This document shows positions 1 to 8,587 of a stretch of DNA of 64,000 bases, piece after piece. This DNA comes from Lineus longissimus. Its lineage: Eukaryota > Nemertea > Pilidiophora > Heteronemertea > Lineidae. The stretch covers positions 12,522,001-12,586,000 of the forward strand of contig NC_088317.1 of the NCBI RefSeq assembly GCF_910592395.1, written 5' to 3'. A program made the position numbers and the translations under genes. The notes beneath the pieces are model-generated. The model was not told the DNA's origin and did no database searches. It was given only the letters and a program-made list of their open reading frames with translations. Each line of letters starts with the position of its first letter. Positions within the stretch are counted from its first letter, which is position 1.

Positions 1-903
1 GACATCAGTAGTTTTCGAACTCTGTTCTCGTGACGAAGTCATTTCTAGCATATCGGTAGTAATATTTAATGTACTCTCGAGCTCTGCTCTCAGGACAAAG
101 TCCGTCTCTGGATTTTCTTTCAGATATTTAGCGGCCAATAAAGACCAGAGAAAACATTTATTTTCATTTGATTCCACATTTATTACTGCTTTTGTTTTAA
201 ATGGTAATTTAGTGTAATGACCACCTTTACACCTCTTGTAAGAACAGATGGTCATGTTACAAGACTCTATTCTATTTAAAGTAAGTCCAGAACCTTGAAA
301 GTACCTTTCCTCAATCTGTGTCTTAATGTAGTTTAACTGGTTGGTTATGGCATAAATTGCCTGGTTCCTTGAAATTATGCTTTCCATTGGAGACTGAATG
401 GGGTGTGTCGAACTTTGTTCTCGGGACTTTGTCCTAGTCGAGCTATGCTCTCTGGACGTAGTCCGGGTTACACTTTCACCCTGACGATCAATGCTCTGCT
501 CTGCGACCAAAGGTCGATCAAACTGAGCAAATACTGATATGCTAATTTTGTGATGGTAATCATTGAGTTGAAATAATACCTCCTCTAATTTATCTCTGTA
601 TTCATACACTTGTTTAGCTTCTCTGTCAATCTTCAAACTAATGGTGACTACAGGCTTTCCAAATTGTTTTACTATTTCTATTCCACTCACTTTCTTTATG
701 CCATCTAGCTCATTTTCCTCAAATGCAAGTTTCTTATCCATACTTTTAGGGATCAGTGATTGGGCTCGGGGTTGAGCAAGAGGCACATAATCCGGGTTTA
801 ATTTACTTAAGTGACCTTTGGTTCTCCTGTGAATGGCCATATTATTGTATGATATGTACTTGTCACATGTAGTGCAAAGTATTTTCTGATTCTTAGCAGT
901 CAT
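1..903 (-). CDS. polB: DNA polymerase B, N-terminal part (left arm, runs off window)
   Basis: An open frame runs from ATG at 903 to the window edge (301 codons, no stop) and continues outside. It starts with a C2H2-like finger (CTTCDKYIS, then HRRTKGH). At about residues 240-262 it has an AVINVESN..NKCFLWSLLAA stretch that matches AVINVQNSDQKCFRYSVEAA at residues 352-371 of the complete PolB of the central element. That match identifies it as the long N-terminal region of a Polinton-type protein-primed polymerase. The exonuclease and polymerase motifs would lie beyond the edge. Several double-hairpin repeat units (16..41, 78..104, 409..434, 439..465) are read through in frame. It is divergent from the penton-like gene at 960, with a 56-bp shared upstream region. 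The family is inferred from the N-terminus only. Confidence 0.6.
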   Translation of the reverse strand, partial: MTAKNQKILCTTCDKYISYNNMAIHRRTKGHLSKLNPDYVPLAQPRAQSLIPKSMDKKLAFEENELDGIKKVSGIEIVKQFGKPVVTISLKIDREAKQVYEYRDKLEEVLFQLNDYHHKISISVFAQFDRPLVAEQSIDRQGESVTRTTSREHSSTRTKSREQSSTHPIQSPMESIISRNQAIYAITNQLNYIKTQIEERYFQGSGLTLNRIESCNMTICSYKRCKGGHYTKLPFKTKAVINVESNENKCFLWSLLAAKYLKENPETDFVLRAELESTLNITTDMLEMTSSREQSSKTTDV

Positions 904-959
904 TCTATTTATTAGATTAAAATTTATTAAATTCAATAAATCTCTTGAATTAAATAGAA
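904..959. promoter_or_regulatory. Bidirectional promoter region, left arm
   Basis: The 56 bp between the two divergent ATGs is almost pure A/T. Each start codon is preceded by a mirrored motif: AATAAATAGA before the polB ATG and ATTAAATAGAA before the penton-like ATG. The same arrangement occurs at 63685..63740 in the right arm. That the motif acts as a promoter is inferred from position and conservation. Confidence 0.4.
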
Positions 960-2021
960 ATGGACTTCATAATCAATGAACAAGAATGTAATGAAGCCAA
1001 ATTTGAGTACTACTTAACAGACCAATTAGACATAAAATCCATTACTTTGAAATCGATAACCTTTTACAATTCATGGTGGACAGGTGATTTTCTACCAGAG
1101 GGAGTCAGGATTTTCTCATTTCTAGTCGAAATAACCAGAATTACAACAAATGAGCCCTTAGATAAACAATTATGGTGTATGGATGAATTTAGGACATTAT
1201 TTGCTCCTGGACTTGAAACAGATACACTTGAAAAGGAAGTCATGAAAGTTTGCGAACGGTATTTGGAAAATGAATCTACCACAACTAAAGACACCATTAC
1301 TCAATACACATTTCCATACTCTCGACATTTTAGTTTAAGTGAGTTTTGTGAGGTATGGCAAAAATACATAAAAGAAATTGGAATAAGCCATGTGAAAATT
1401 TACTGTGATAACAATAATTACATAACCCTTGAACTTACAGAGGATAAAGAGTACCCTCTGAAAGTATACAAGTTAGATAAAAATGAAAAAATCAAGATTG
1501 AGAGAAACACAGAAGGTTTTCAAATAAGAAAAACCATAAGAGAGGTGACAGAAAAACAGCTCACAGTGGTGAATGAGTGGTTTGGCTTTAAGCAAACTAA
1601 ATTCACAAAGAAAGGAAAATACTACTCCACAAGACCACTCAACTTTTACAGGAAATATCTATTCCTGCAAGCTAATTTGGTTGACAAAGCTAAGACCCTC
1701 TACAACAATAAACCATCTAACATTTTCTGCATCATACCTGTAGAAGATGGTGACCAAATAAAAATGCAGCGATACGAACCGAATTGTAAGAAAACGATAA
1801 ATAAGTGTACTAATCACATAAAATTCGAAATCACTGATGAGAATGGTAAGCTAGTTAATTTCAGAGGAACAGAGGTTTCTTTAGAGTTAAGAATCGAGCT
1901 ATGCTCTCAGGACGAAGTCCGAATAGAGTTAAACTCTCAGGACAAAGTCCGAATAGAGTTAAACTCTTGTGGTGAAGACAAGCACCTCGGACTCGAGCTC
2001 TGCTCTCAGGACGAAGTCTGA
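960..2021 (+). CDS. Penton-like minor capsid protein (left arm, 353 aa)
   Basis: The N-terminus (FIINEQECNEAKFEYYLTD, then a hydrophobic stretch) and the C-terminal pattern (HIKFEITDENGKLVNFRG followed by SLELRI) match the layout of the 229-aa minor capsid protein of the central element, whose end reads SIELQVKDQNDDPIEF then SIDLRL. This ending is typical of the single jelly-roll penton protein of Polintons, so I infer a vertex capsid protein. The last ~33 residues are not capsid-like. They come from four tandem double-hairpin units (1895..2020) read in frame (ELCSQDEV-type decapeptides). The right-arm copy is 320 aa with only one such unit. The gene converges on the 153-aa membrane protein gene at 2035. 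Confidence 0.5.
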   Translation: MDFIINEQECNEAKFEYYLTDQLDIKSITLKSITFYNSWWTGDFLPEGVRIFSFLVEITRITTNEPLDKQLWCMDEFRTLFAPGLETDTLEKEVMKVCERYLENESTTTKDTITQYTFPYSRHFSLSEFCEVWQKYIKEIGISHVKIYCDNNNYITLELTEDKEYPLKVYKLDKNEKIKIERNTEGFQIRKTIREVTEKQLTVVNEWFGFKQTKFTKKGKYYSTRPLNFYRKYLFLQANLVDKAKTLYNNKPSNIFCIIPVEDGDQIKMQRYEPNCKKTINKCTNHIKFEITDENGKLVNFRGTEVSLELRIELCSQDEVRIELNSQDKVRIELNSCGEDKHLGLELCSQDEV

Positions 2022-2034
2022 CCACCTGATGAGA

Positions 2035-2496
2035 TCATTCCATTAAAGGAATAGTACATTTCTTCTCTTTAACTACAGGTTTAACAAGAGGGCTAATTGA
2101 CCCCTTCATGACTGCTTCATTCGGACTTTGTCCTGAGAGCATAGCTCGATTCAAGCCTGATCGCTGCTCTTTACTTACTTTTTTAGGAAGTTTCTTAAAC
2201 ATAATAAATGCTGCTAAAATAATTGCACCTAAACCTAGTACATAGACATAGGTATTACTGGTAGATTCACGCAGTGATACATCAGTATTTTGAGATTGTG
2301 GTTCTTCTTCCTCTACTTCTTCTTCCTCCTTTTCCACAACTCTGTTTTTTGGGACAGAGTCCTGTACTTTACTACCCAGTTCTCTAGACCATGCTAATTG
2401 TTTCTCTGATCGAGGTTTCTTAGACACTGAAACTTTAGTCGGACTTTGTCCTGAGAGCATAGCTCGAGTAGTATCAGTTACAGTTTCAAGTTCCAT
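2035..2496 (-). CDS. Small basic membrane protein with double-hairpin inserts (left arm, 153 aa)
   Basis: The protein has a basic segment (SKKPRSEKQLAWSRELG), an acidic stretch (EKEEEEVEEEEP) and one membrane segment (YVYVLGLGAIILAAFIMF) followed by lysines. The same order (KPKNHKRVEWGKKLG, then a single membrane segment ending in basic residues) occurs in the 107-aa protein at 31227..31550 of the central element, so they look like one family. Function is unknown; a virion membrane protein is possible. Units at 2440..2466 and 2122..2148 encode RAMLSGQSP peptides near both ends. The right-arm copy is 188 aa: it has two extra repeat units and about 15 basic residues missing here. Confidence 0.6.
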   Translation of the reverse strand: MELETVTDTTRAMLSGQSPTKVSVSKKPRSEKQLAWSRELGSKVQDSVPKNRVVEKEEEEVEEEEPQSQNTDVSLRESTSNTYVYVLGLGAIILAAFIMFKKLPKKVSKEQRSGLNRAMLSGQSPNEAVMKGSISPLVKPVVKEKKCTIPLME

Positions 2497-2516
2497 TTAT
2501 CTTGCTCAAATTAATT

Positions 2517-2540
2517 CGAACTATGTTCTCATAACCAGGT
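2517..2540. repeat. Intergenic degenerate double-hairpin unit
   Basis: A GAAC-TAT-GTTC stem-loop is followed by a degraded second hairpin, between the 153-aa and 290-aa genes. The right arm has the same unit at about 62071..62094. It shows that units also sit outside coding sequence. Confidence 0.5.
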
Positions 2541-2544
2541 TAAT

Positions 2545-3417
2545 TTAGTATTCTTTATCATCACTACCTGTGATATCTAGACTTTCATCTATTGGTTTGT
2601 CACATTCAGAGACAGTCATATTTGGTGTATTCATATTTGATGCAGTCATACTCGATGTATTCATAGATGATTCCTCATGACAATGACCTAAAGTAATAAG
2701 TGTTGTTGAAGCAAGTGCAGTTAGTGCACCCATTCTCAAACTCAACCATCCAAGCCATTTATCCAACTCGTTAGTTATCAAATAATCATTTCTAAGATCA
2801 TGGTAAAGATCATCTTCATCATCTATTGGTAATAACCACCTTGATAATTTAGTGTAAGCTTTAAGTACTGTCTTACCCAAAGAATCATTAAGTCTGGCAG
2901 CCATCTTTGTTTCATACATTCTATTGTGTTTTAAGATTTCTTTTTCAGTCATATTATCTAAGTCATTAAAAGTTATTTGTGTATTAAGGAAATCCTTGCT
3001 TTTACCAGTTGCAACTAGAATCTCTAAGTCTTGTTTGGCTTTAAGGCCACTATCAGTCAAATAGTTCAAATTTTGTTGATTGCTAGTTGATCCTAGTTGG
3101 TAACTAAAATTGACTATTCCCTGACTGGGATTAACTATTCCCTGACTAGGAGTAACCAAATTTGAACTATTCAACTGCTTGTTTGAAACTTGTTGATTTG
3201 TAGAGCAGTTCTGTTGAAAGTTAGTACTGTTCTGTTGGTAACTACCAGTGTTCTGTTGGTTAGAAGCCCCGACTCGAGCTATGCTCTCAGGACTGCGACC
3301 GACTCGAGCTATGCTCTCAAGACGAAGTCCTACTGGGTTTTGATTGATAACACCAATATGTTTCATTTGTTGTTCAATTACAGATGATGTCTGACTATTC
3401 ATTTGCTGATTGTTCAT
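2545..3417 (-). CDS. Q/N-rich protein with C-terminal hydrophobic segment (left arm, 290 aa)
   Basis: Residues 1-120 are rich in Gln, Asn and Ser. Two tandem double-hairpin units (3274..3300 and 3304..3330) here encode ESIARVG decapeptides. The rest is compact: a DLDNMTEKEILKHNRMYE helix, then a LRNDYLITNELDKWLGWLS segment leading to a hydrophobic stretch (MGALTALASTTLITLG). The 149-aa protein at 32547..32996 has a comparable end (LNDNIIVNHEIKKQLGQYM, then LLAAGTIVVNTA), so I regard them as distant relatives. Function is unknown. The ATG lies directly after a TTTAAATG-type motif. The right copy (266 aa) has one repeat unit here instead of two. Confidence 0.55.
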   Translation of the reverse strand: MNNQQMNSQTSSVIEQQMKHIGVINQNPVGLRLESIARVGRSPESIARVGASNQQNTGSYQQNSTNFQQNCSTNQQVSNKQLNSSNLVTPSQGIVNPSQGIVNFSYQLGSTSNQQNLNYLTDSGLKAKQDLEILVATGKSKDFLNTQITFNDLDNMTEKEILKHNRMYETKMAARLNDSLGKTVLKAYTKLSRWLLPIDDEDDLYHDLRNDYLITNELDKWLGWLSLRMGALTALASTTLITLGHCHEESSMNTSSMTASNMNTPNMTVSECDKPIDESLDITGSDDKEY

Positions 3418-3440
3418 TTAAAATAATAGAAAAATGAGTG

Positions 3441-4638
3441 TTAAGTGCAAAATGCTGTTTTCATAAGTTTATTGCACTTAACACTAGCTCGAGCTATGCT
3501 CTCAGGACAAAGTCCGGCTCGAGCTATGCTCTCAGGACGAAGTCCGGCTGGTGCTAACTTAATACTACTGATGCAGTTATTGTCTCTACCTGCACTGGCA
3601 CTCAGTAAAACGTCAAACTGCTTGTCAATATCCTGGTCATATACCTTCTCAAATTTGTAATTTTGGAAGAAAATACTTTGAGTGAAATCATACCATAATC
3701 TCTCCAAATCATTTACTCGCTCCTTGTTGGTTAAAAAAGGTCTAAATATTACATAATCAATTTTCAGCGTTTTAAAGGCTTGGTGTAAAAATACCTTGTA
3801 GTTAATTGTGACCTTCACACCACAGTAATGCAGAAATCTAAGGAAAGCATAGTACACTAGTCTAAGGTCAGTGATATTCTCATCGGTTAATTGCGGTTTA
3901 CCAATTGCCCTGTTAATAAATTCCAATGCAAGAAACCAGTCATATTCCCCACAGTGAAATTTAAAAAGCATGGCTTCACCATGTAACCCTTGGTTACATA
4001 ACTTAGAGGGGAGTGTTAATACCCATTTTTAGGGCTGACTGAAGAGTACTTTCATATCTCTGCTTACTAAGACATTTTCTGGAACTTGAAAAGCAACCCT
4101 GCAAATACCATTCCACAAAGTCCTTTAAATACTTAACTGCCGATTCGCACAGCCGACTCCATCCAAGTTTCCTTAGAATACTGTCAAAGTAACGTGTCTT
4201 GTTGTCAATATTGATCTCAAGAGTTTTAAAATCATCGTCGTAAGTAGTCGAATTGCAATTGGTGCAGAATTGATACCTCACAGTTTTAGCTGCGTACCTT
4301 GCTGAATTCAAGTTTTTTTTATACTCAAAAAGTGTCCACCTTTTACAATTTCTACATAATTCCGCTTTGGCGATGGTACTGGTGTCATACTCTTTCATTT
4401 TTGGCAGGACTGCTTTGTGTGTCTCAGTCAGACTTCGTCTTGAGAGCATAGCTCGAGTAGGCTTATCAAATTTCCCACTGTCATAATTCTTGCTGTCATT
4501 TTCTTCACTAAAATTTCTAGTCGGACGCAGTCCTGAGAGCATAGCTCGATCCATGATCCTAGGACGAATGTATCCTTTAAGATTCTCATTGTTCCACTCA
4601 CTAGAATAATAATCTTTAAATGAGATGTATTTATTCAT
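3441..4638 (-). pseudogene. VLTF3-like late transcription factor, frameshifted (left arm)
   Basis: This is the broken counterpart of the intact 388-aa gene at 60044..61210. The N-terminal frame (4638..4003) has the CRNC...CTNC zinc ribbon and a Y-F-L segment (TRYFDSILRKLG). The C-terminal frame (3971..3441) has the PQLTDENITDLRLVYYAF helix and an ERVNDLERLWYDF segment. This combination resembles the poxvirus/NCLDV late transcription factor VLTF3 (A2L) family. A 2-nt deletion near 4010 relative to the right copy separates the frames. Double-hairpin units at 4522..4548, 4429..4455, 3520..3546 and 3490..3516 lie inside the gene. The family call is by pattern only. Confidence 0.55.
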
Positions 4639-4903
4639 ATTTACATGATAATTATTTTTTTAAACATTGTTTTTTGATAGAATGTCACCTAAGACCTTTT
4701 ACGTGATTTTAAGGCTTTACGTGATTTTAAGGCTTTAACACCCTCTATTAAACCATAGATTATGGAGCTCACAATAGCAATAACTGCTATGATCAGATGT
4801 TCGGCTAGAAAGCCAACAACTGCACCAATTGTTTTCAGGAAAAATGAAACTAAAGACCCTATTATTCCCAGTAAAGCCGCAGCTGATTTCTTGGCTAGTT
4901 CTT

Positions 4904-6238
4904 TTAGCCATTCAGCAAACTTCTTGAGACCTTCTTTACTTTATCTGGTATTGATGGTTTTGGTCCTGGCCCAGGTTCTGGTGTAGGTCCTGGAGTTGGG
5001 TCTGGTCCTGGAGTTGGGTCTGGTCCTGGAGTTGGTTTTACAGATTTAGTGGCACCACTTAAAGCACTACTGATACTGAGACCTAGAGTTGTAAATGTCA
5101 TTACAACAGCTGTTATTATGGCGCTAATGGTTACACCATACGTCTTAAAAAGTAACTTTATTCTGTCCTTTAGAGGAATAGTTGAATCTGGTTTCTTTAG
5201 AACATCAACAATTAAACGTTTAATTCTTATAGTTTGTGACTCCCTGTCATTGTCTAACCTCCATACCTTTGACTGTTCCTCATACAATTTGTCATTTAGT
5301 TCATCTATTTGCTTTTTCAACTCTCCTTTATCTTTAGTATCTTCTTCTACAGACTTTACATAGTCTCTTGTTAAATTATGAAGCTGATCTTTTAATTCCT
5401 CTATTTGCATGTCCTTATCCATCTTTACTGCAGCTAGTTCATCACCAGCCTGTTTTAACCCTCTAAGTTCTCTCAAGGCATATTCAGTAAAACCCAGTGT
5501 TTTAAGTTCATCATCATTAGAATCTATCAGTTTATCTATTGGTTTGTTTGAACTGTTTACCTCATTAATTAATATATCTGTTTGAGTGGATGCAGATTTA
5601 GGTTCCCTTACTGGTGGGTCAGGTGCAATCATATCTTTAATCATGTTAGCAAATCTAGTACCAAACTTATTCTTTAAAGTGTTTTCAGCATAGAAGCTTC
5701 CATTATCCTTAGTTAAAGGAATTAACTTTATCTTTTCTCCATTATTATTAGTATAGACCGTGCTAAATAAATTTTTGTTTTCTAGTTTATCCGTTATCAA
5801 ATCAAATTCAGAATTTGATTTCCAATGTAAATAAAGTTTGTTACCTTTGTAAACAATTTGTGGTGCAAGATTACTCAATTTTTTCTTGTCATAATTCCAG
5901 TTTGATTCTCCCAATGCTTTATCAAGTTTATCCTCTATTTTATCGTAATTAAACTCCTTTTCCATCAATTCAGGGACAGTACCTCTTGCTCTTTCTGGAG
6001 GAGTACTGAATGAAGTTTCATCAGTAAGATTTTCACCTCCTGTGTTGTATGTTGTGCCTGGCCTTTCTGGAGGTATACTGAATGAAGTTTCATCAGTAGG
6101 ATTTTCACCTCCTGTGTTGTATGTTGTGCCATCATCTCGAGGCTTTGGATTAATACCAAAGATATCAGAATAATCCTCAGGTTTGTATTCATCAGGATCG
6201 TAATCACTCATTTCATAAAGTTCTCTTCCTTCAGCCAT
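4904..6238 (-). pseudogene. Proline-rich coiled-coil membrane protein, C-terminus lost by frameshift (left arm)
   Basis: The 444-residue frame contains a coiled-coil region (about residues 235-330), a short hydrophobic segment (ISAIITAVVMTFTTLGLSIS) and a TPGPDP repeat linker, then ends abruptly. The right copy (504 aa) continues into two more membrane segments. Here one A is missing in a run near 4935, which shifts the frame, and the membrane-coding remnant can still be seen down to about 4690. A 72-nt tandem duplication (5991..6134) repeats a GTTYNTGGEN..SFSIPPER block that occurs once in the right copy. It is related to the 478-aa protein at 29017..30453. The intact form was probably a virion membrane or core protein; this is inference. 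Confidence 0.6.
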
Positions 6239-6248
6239 AATTACTTAT

Positions 6249-7640
6249 TTATCTAACCATAAAAACAATCAATGTACCAACAACTGAGTAAAGCATGAAT
6301 TTAATTTTTTCATGAGTATCATCCACCTTCTCAACTTTGGTGTCAAGTTTAGTAGTAGTAGGAGTATTCTTTGAGGTTTCAGTTGTTTTTGGTGTATCAA
6401 CATTACTCTTCGGTTTATGACTGGTCTCGAGCTCTGCTCTCAGGACGAAGTCCGTCTTGACAGTACCAACACTACTCTTAACTCTTATTTTCTTAGAACT
6501 ATTTCCTTCCATCAGTGGTGGTGGTAAGGTCTTTTTGTGGTTAATGTCATTCTTACCGGGTTTAGCATTTTTTGGTGCTATTAAAATGTTATTATTGTAG
6601 TTACCCAGCTTACCAATAAAGAGTACCATATTTGATCCTATGACATACAATCCTGGTGCTATTACATAATCTAGTCTTGTATGAGTGTCACTCACTGTTT
6701 TTTGGTATCTTTGAATTGAAGTGGGAATATCAGGATGTTGATTAATCGAGTCCTTTAATAGTTTGTTAAATTCCTTCTGAGCATCCAATTCTGTACCCGG
6801 TACTCCAATTATTGGTGTTCTGGTCAACGCCTGAGCACCCAGAATACAGTAAACATATGTTCTTATTGTGTCATTCAACCTCTCTATTCCAGGATTAGAG
6901 AAACCTCTTGTTTTAAATATCATGAATTGTTGATAGGTTTGACATTCATTTTGTGTAATTACATCAAATACATTCTTGTGTCTCCTGACATGATACTTAA
7001 TGAAAGTATCAGGATATTTGAAATTAGCCATTCCAGCATCCCAGTCTTTACTGAACATCGGTGGCATTCTATTCTCATGAACTTGCATGAGGAAGAAATT
7101 GATTTTAGAATCATTGATGTGATATCCGGGATCAGTTATGTTCGGGTTGTAATCCGGTACACTCCATGACCTCCAACCACCGTTATTTTCAAACACCGAG
7201 AAATCGTACTCGTCTTTTAAACCAAATTCACTCAATAACCCTCCTAGTTTCCTACGGTTAATGTTATTGTTTGTCTCATTAAAATCACTTTCACCTGGAA
7301 TTGGTATCTCTAGATTCTTCATGATCTTCAATATTTGATAGTAAACATGAAACCTGTAAATTGACCTTATCAATGGGTCACTGTGATTCAAGTGATCGTC
7401 TATTGAAATACCACAACCTGTTGTAGCAAACCAAACAGCCATGTTAAATTGGTTTTGATAAAACGATAATGGATTCTTTTCCAGTCGCAGACAGTCTTTC
7501 TTATTTTTCAGGCTCAAAAACCCAGGTGTTATCTTAGTTTCTTGTAGTCTGAAGAAGTTATTAGTATTAACAGTTACTTCTAAATTAAAGAAGTCATAGG
7601 TGAATTTACTTTTATGTTGATTTGCTATTGGATAATACAT
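6249..7640 (-). CDS. Conserved Polinton tail-anchored protein (left arm, 463 aa)
   Basis: Conserved motifs are TTGCGISIDDHLNHSDPL, RFHVYYQILKI, IPIPGESDFN and a RTYVYCILGAQALTR segment, all shared in order with the 423-aa protein at 36525..37796. A Lys/Thr-rich linker follows, then a C-terminal membrane segment (IKFMLYSVVGTLIVFMV) that ends the protein, so it is tail-anchored. One double-hairpin unit (6428..6454) is read as DFVLRAELE in the linker. I recognise the family only as an uncharacterised protein of animal Polinton-like elements. The start at 7640 matches the usual AAATG context. This copy is intact; the right-arm copy is frameshifted. Confidence 0.7.
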   Translation of the reverse strand: MYYPIANQHKSKFTYDFFNLEVTVNTNNFFRLQETKITPGFLSLKNKKDCLRLEKNPLSFYQNQFNMAVWFATTGCGISIDDHLNHSDPLIRSIYRFHVYYQILKIMKNLEIPIPGESDFNETNNNINRRKLGGLLSEFGLKDEYDFSVFENNGGWRSWSVPDYNPNITDPGYHINDSKINFFLMQVHENRMPPMFSKDWDAGMANFKYPDTFIKYHVRRHKNVFDVITQNECQTYQQFMIFKTRGFSNPGIERLNDTIRTYVYCILGAQALTRTPIIGVPGTELDAQKEFNKLLKDSINQHPDIPTSIQRYQKTVSDTHTRLDYVIAPGLYVIGSNMVLFIGKLGNYNNNILIAPKNAKPGKNDINHKKTLPPPLMEGNSSKKIRVKSSVGTVKTDFVLRAELETSHKPKSNVDTPKTTETSKNTPTTTKLDTKVEKVDDTHEKIKFMLYSVVGTLIVFMVR

Positions 7641-7715
7641 TTAATATACTTGAATTTTTTCCTTGAATTTTGGATAATGAAGACAGTAAAAAAGCCATTT
7701 ATTTTAATGGAATAA

Positions 7716-7922
7716 CCCATTGAGCTCTAGTATTCCCTCACCATTTCATTGACCATTTCACTGCAACGCTTCACTGGGAATCTCATGAATGATAGAATAT
7801 ATGTATTGCGGTGGATGGTTCTTTGGGGTTGTAGGCTAATTTGGGGCAAAAGACCTGTAAGGTCTTTGGTCAAAAGGGCCTAAAACATAACCTAGTTCCT
7901 ACCACCGCAATACATATATTCT
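7716..7922. repeat. MITE-like repeat with 21-bp terminal hairpin arms (left copy)
   Basis: From 7794 to 7922 the sequence is bounded by a perfect 21-bp inverted repeat (AGAATATATGTATTGCGGTG at one end and its complement at the other). A ~78-bp companion segment (7716..7793, starting CCCATTGAGCTC) precedes it. The same composite occurs inverted at 56161..56385, with one extra 25-bp internal tandem unit. The left copy abuts the Polinton-like arm on one side and the broken BEL/Pao pol on the other. Confidence 0.6.
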
Positions 7923-8496
7923 TGAGCACATCTTCTTCTGCTAACCAGAGTATACCCAAGGCTTTCTGACAGGGCAAGGTTCCCTTCCCATTTATTTCCA
8001 ATACTGTGACTTTATCACTTTGGGAGACGTCCTCCAGCACTTCTGGAATATTTGACCACCATTTTCTCATCTTCATCCTTCCTTTTTCGGACATCTCGGA
8101 CATATCAGGTCTGGTCTTCTTTCCCTCTTCTGTAGAACAGCGGCTATCTAACGCATCATCTACATACAAGGCATGCTCCACTGTATCATTTGCCTCCGGG
8201 TATTGTTTCTCCAGTTTACGGCTATGCTCTCTAATAACCAAGTTGGCTTTAAATGGTGATGGTCTCCGAAAATGGTACGTTGATACTCCAAGATTTGTTG
8301 TCTCCAAACTCCGATTAAATTGCCTACTGTCAGGGTCAAGGCTAATCTGTAGGAACATTTCTGAGACGTCTCCCACTACTGCTACAGGGTACCTCCTAAA
8401 TCTCAGGAGTACATCCACCAGATCGTTGAGTAGTTTAGGTCCAGATAAAATATTGCTGTTCAGACTGGTTCCGTCAAATTTTGCAGCGCAGTCCAA
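7870..8496 (-). pseudogene. BEL/Pao reverse transcriptase core (fragment)
   Basis: The frame contains the typical BEL/Pao series DCAAKFDGTSLNSNILSGP, LLNDLVDVLLRFR and a VVGDVSEMFLQISLDP active-site region. It continues through NLVIREHSR and a YVDDAL motif that carries the catalytic aspartates. It ends with KALGILWLAEEDVL, where the family normally continues towards RNase H, but here runs into the MITE-like repeat from about 7922 downwards. It is a truncated relic, with a small gap and frame change from the upstream RT fragment at 8588..9058. Confidence 0.75.
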
Positions 8497-8587
8497 ACCA
8501 TTCTGATTTTGGTAGTGGCTCTGGTCTCGTCTCTCACTGGAAAGATTGGGACGTGGAATCTCTCATCTGTGGCTTCCTCAACTGGTC

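Larger units (their letters stand above)
16..6454. repeat. Dispersed double-hairpin repeat family, left arm (about 17 units)
   Basis: Each ~27-nt unit has a GAGC-nnn-GCTC hairpin, a 3-nt linker (usually TCA) and a GGAC-nnn-GTCC hairpin. Units seen: 16..41, 78..104, 409..434, 439..465, 1895..1921, 1925..1951, 1994..2020, 2122..2148, 2440..2466, 3274..3300, 3304..3330, 3490..3516, 3520..3546, 4429..4455, 4522..4548, 6428..6454, and degenerate ones at 505..521, 1955..1980 and 2517..2540. Tandem units start exactly 30 nt apart. Stems vary mostly in a compensated way (GAAC/GTTC, GAGT/ACTC, AGAC/GTCT). Most lie inside genes and are translated. Confidence 0.85.
1..7715 (-). mobile_element. Left arm: partial Polinton-like element (inverted relative to right arm)
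   Basis: The segment carries polB N-terminus, penton-like, two small membrane-protein genes, VLTF3-like, proline-rich and tail-anchored genes. It is nearly identical in inverted orientation to 57001..64000. The inner limit is where similarity between arms ends (TTATTCCATT at the boundary). No terminal repeat typical of a Polinton end is seen there, so this end may be truncated. The element continues outside the window, where major capsid, ATPase and integrase genes would be expected. Confidence 0.65.

Noticed and set aside
1064-1297. 77-aa frame opposite the penton-like gene (also 63347..63580)
   Set aside because: Conserved in both arms only because the gene on the other strand is; no start motif or domain.
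3490-3546. CRISPR-like array from regularly spaced palindromes
   Set aside because: The 30-nt period consists of the repeat plus only 3 nt. There are no unique spacers and no cas genes, and the DNA is eukaryotic.
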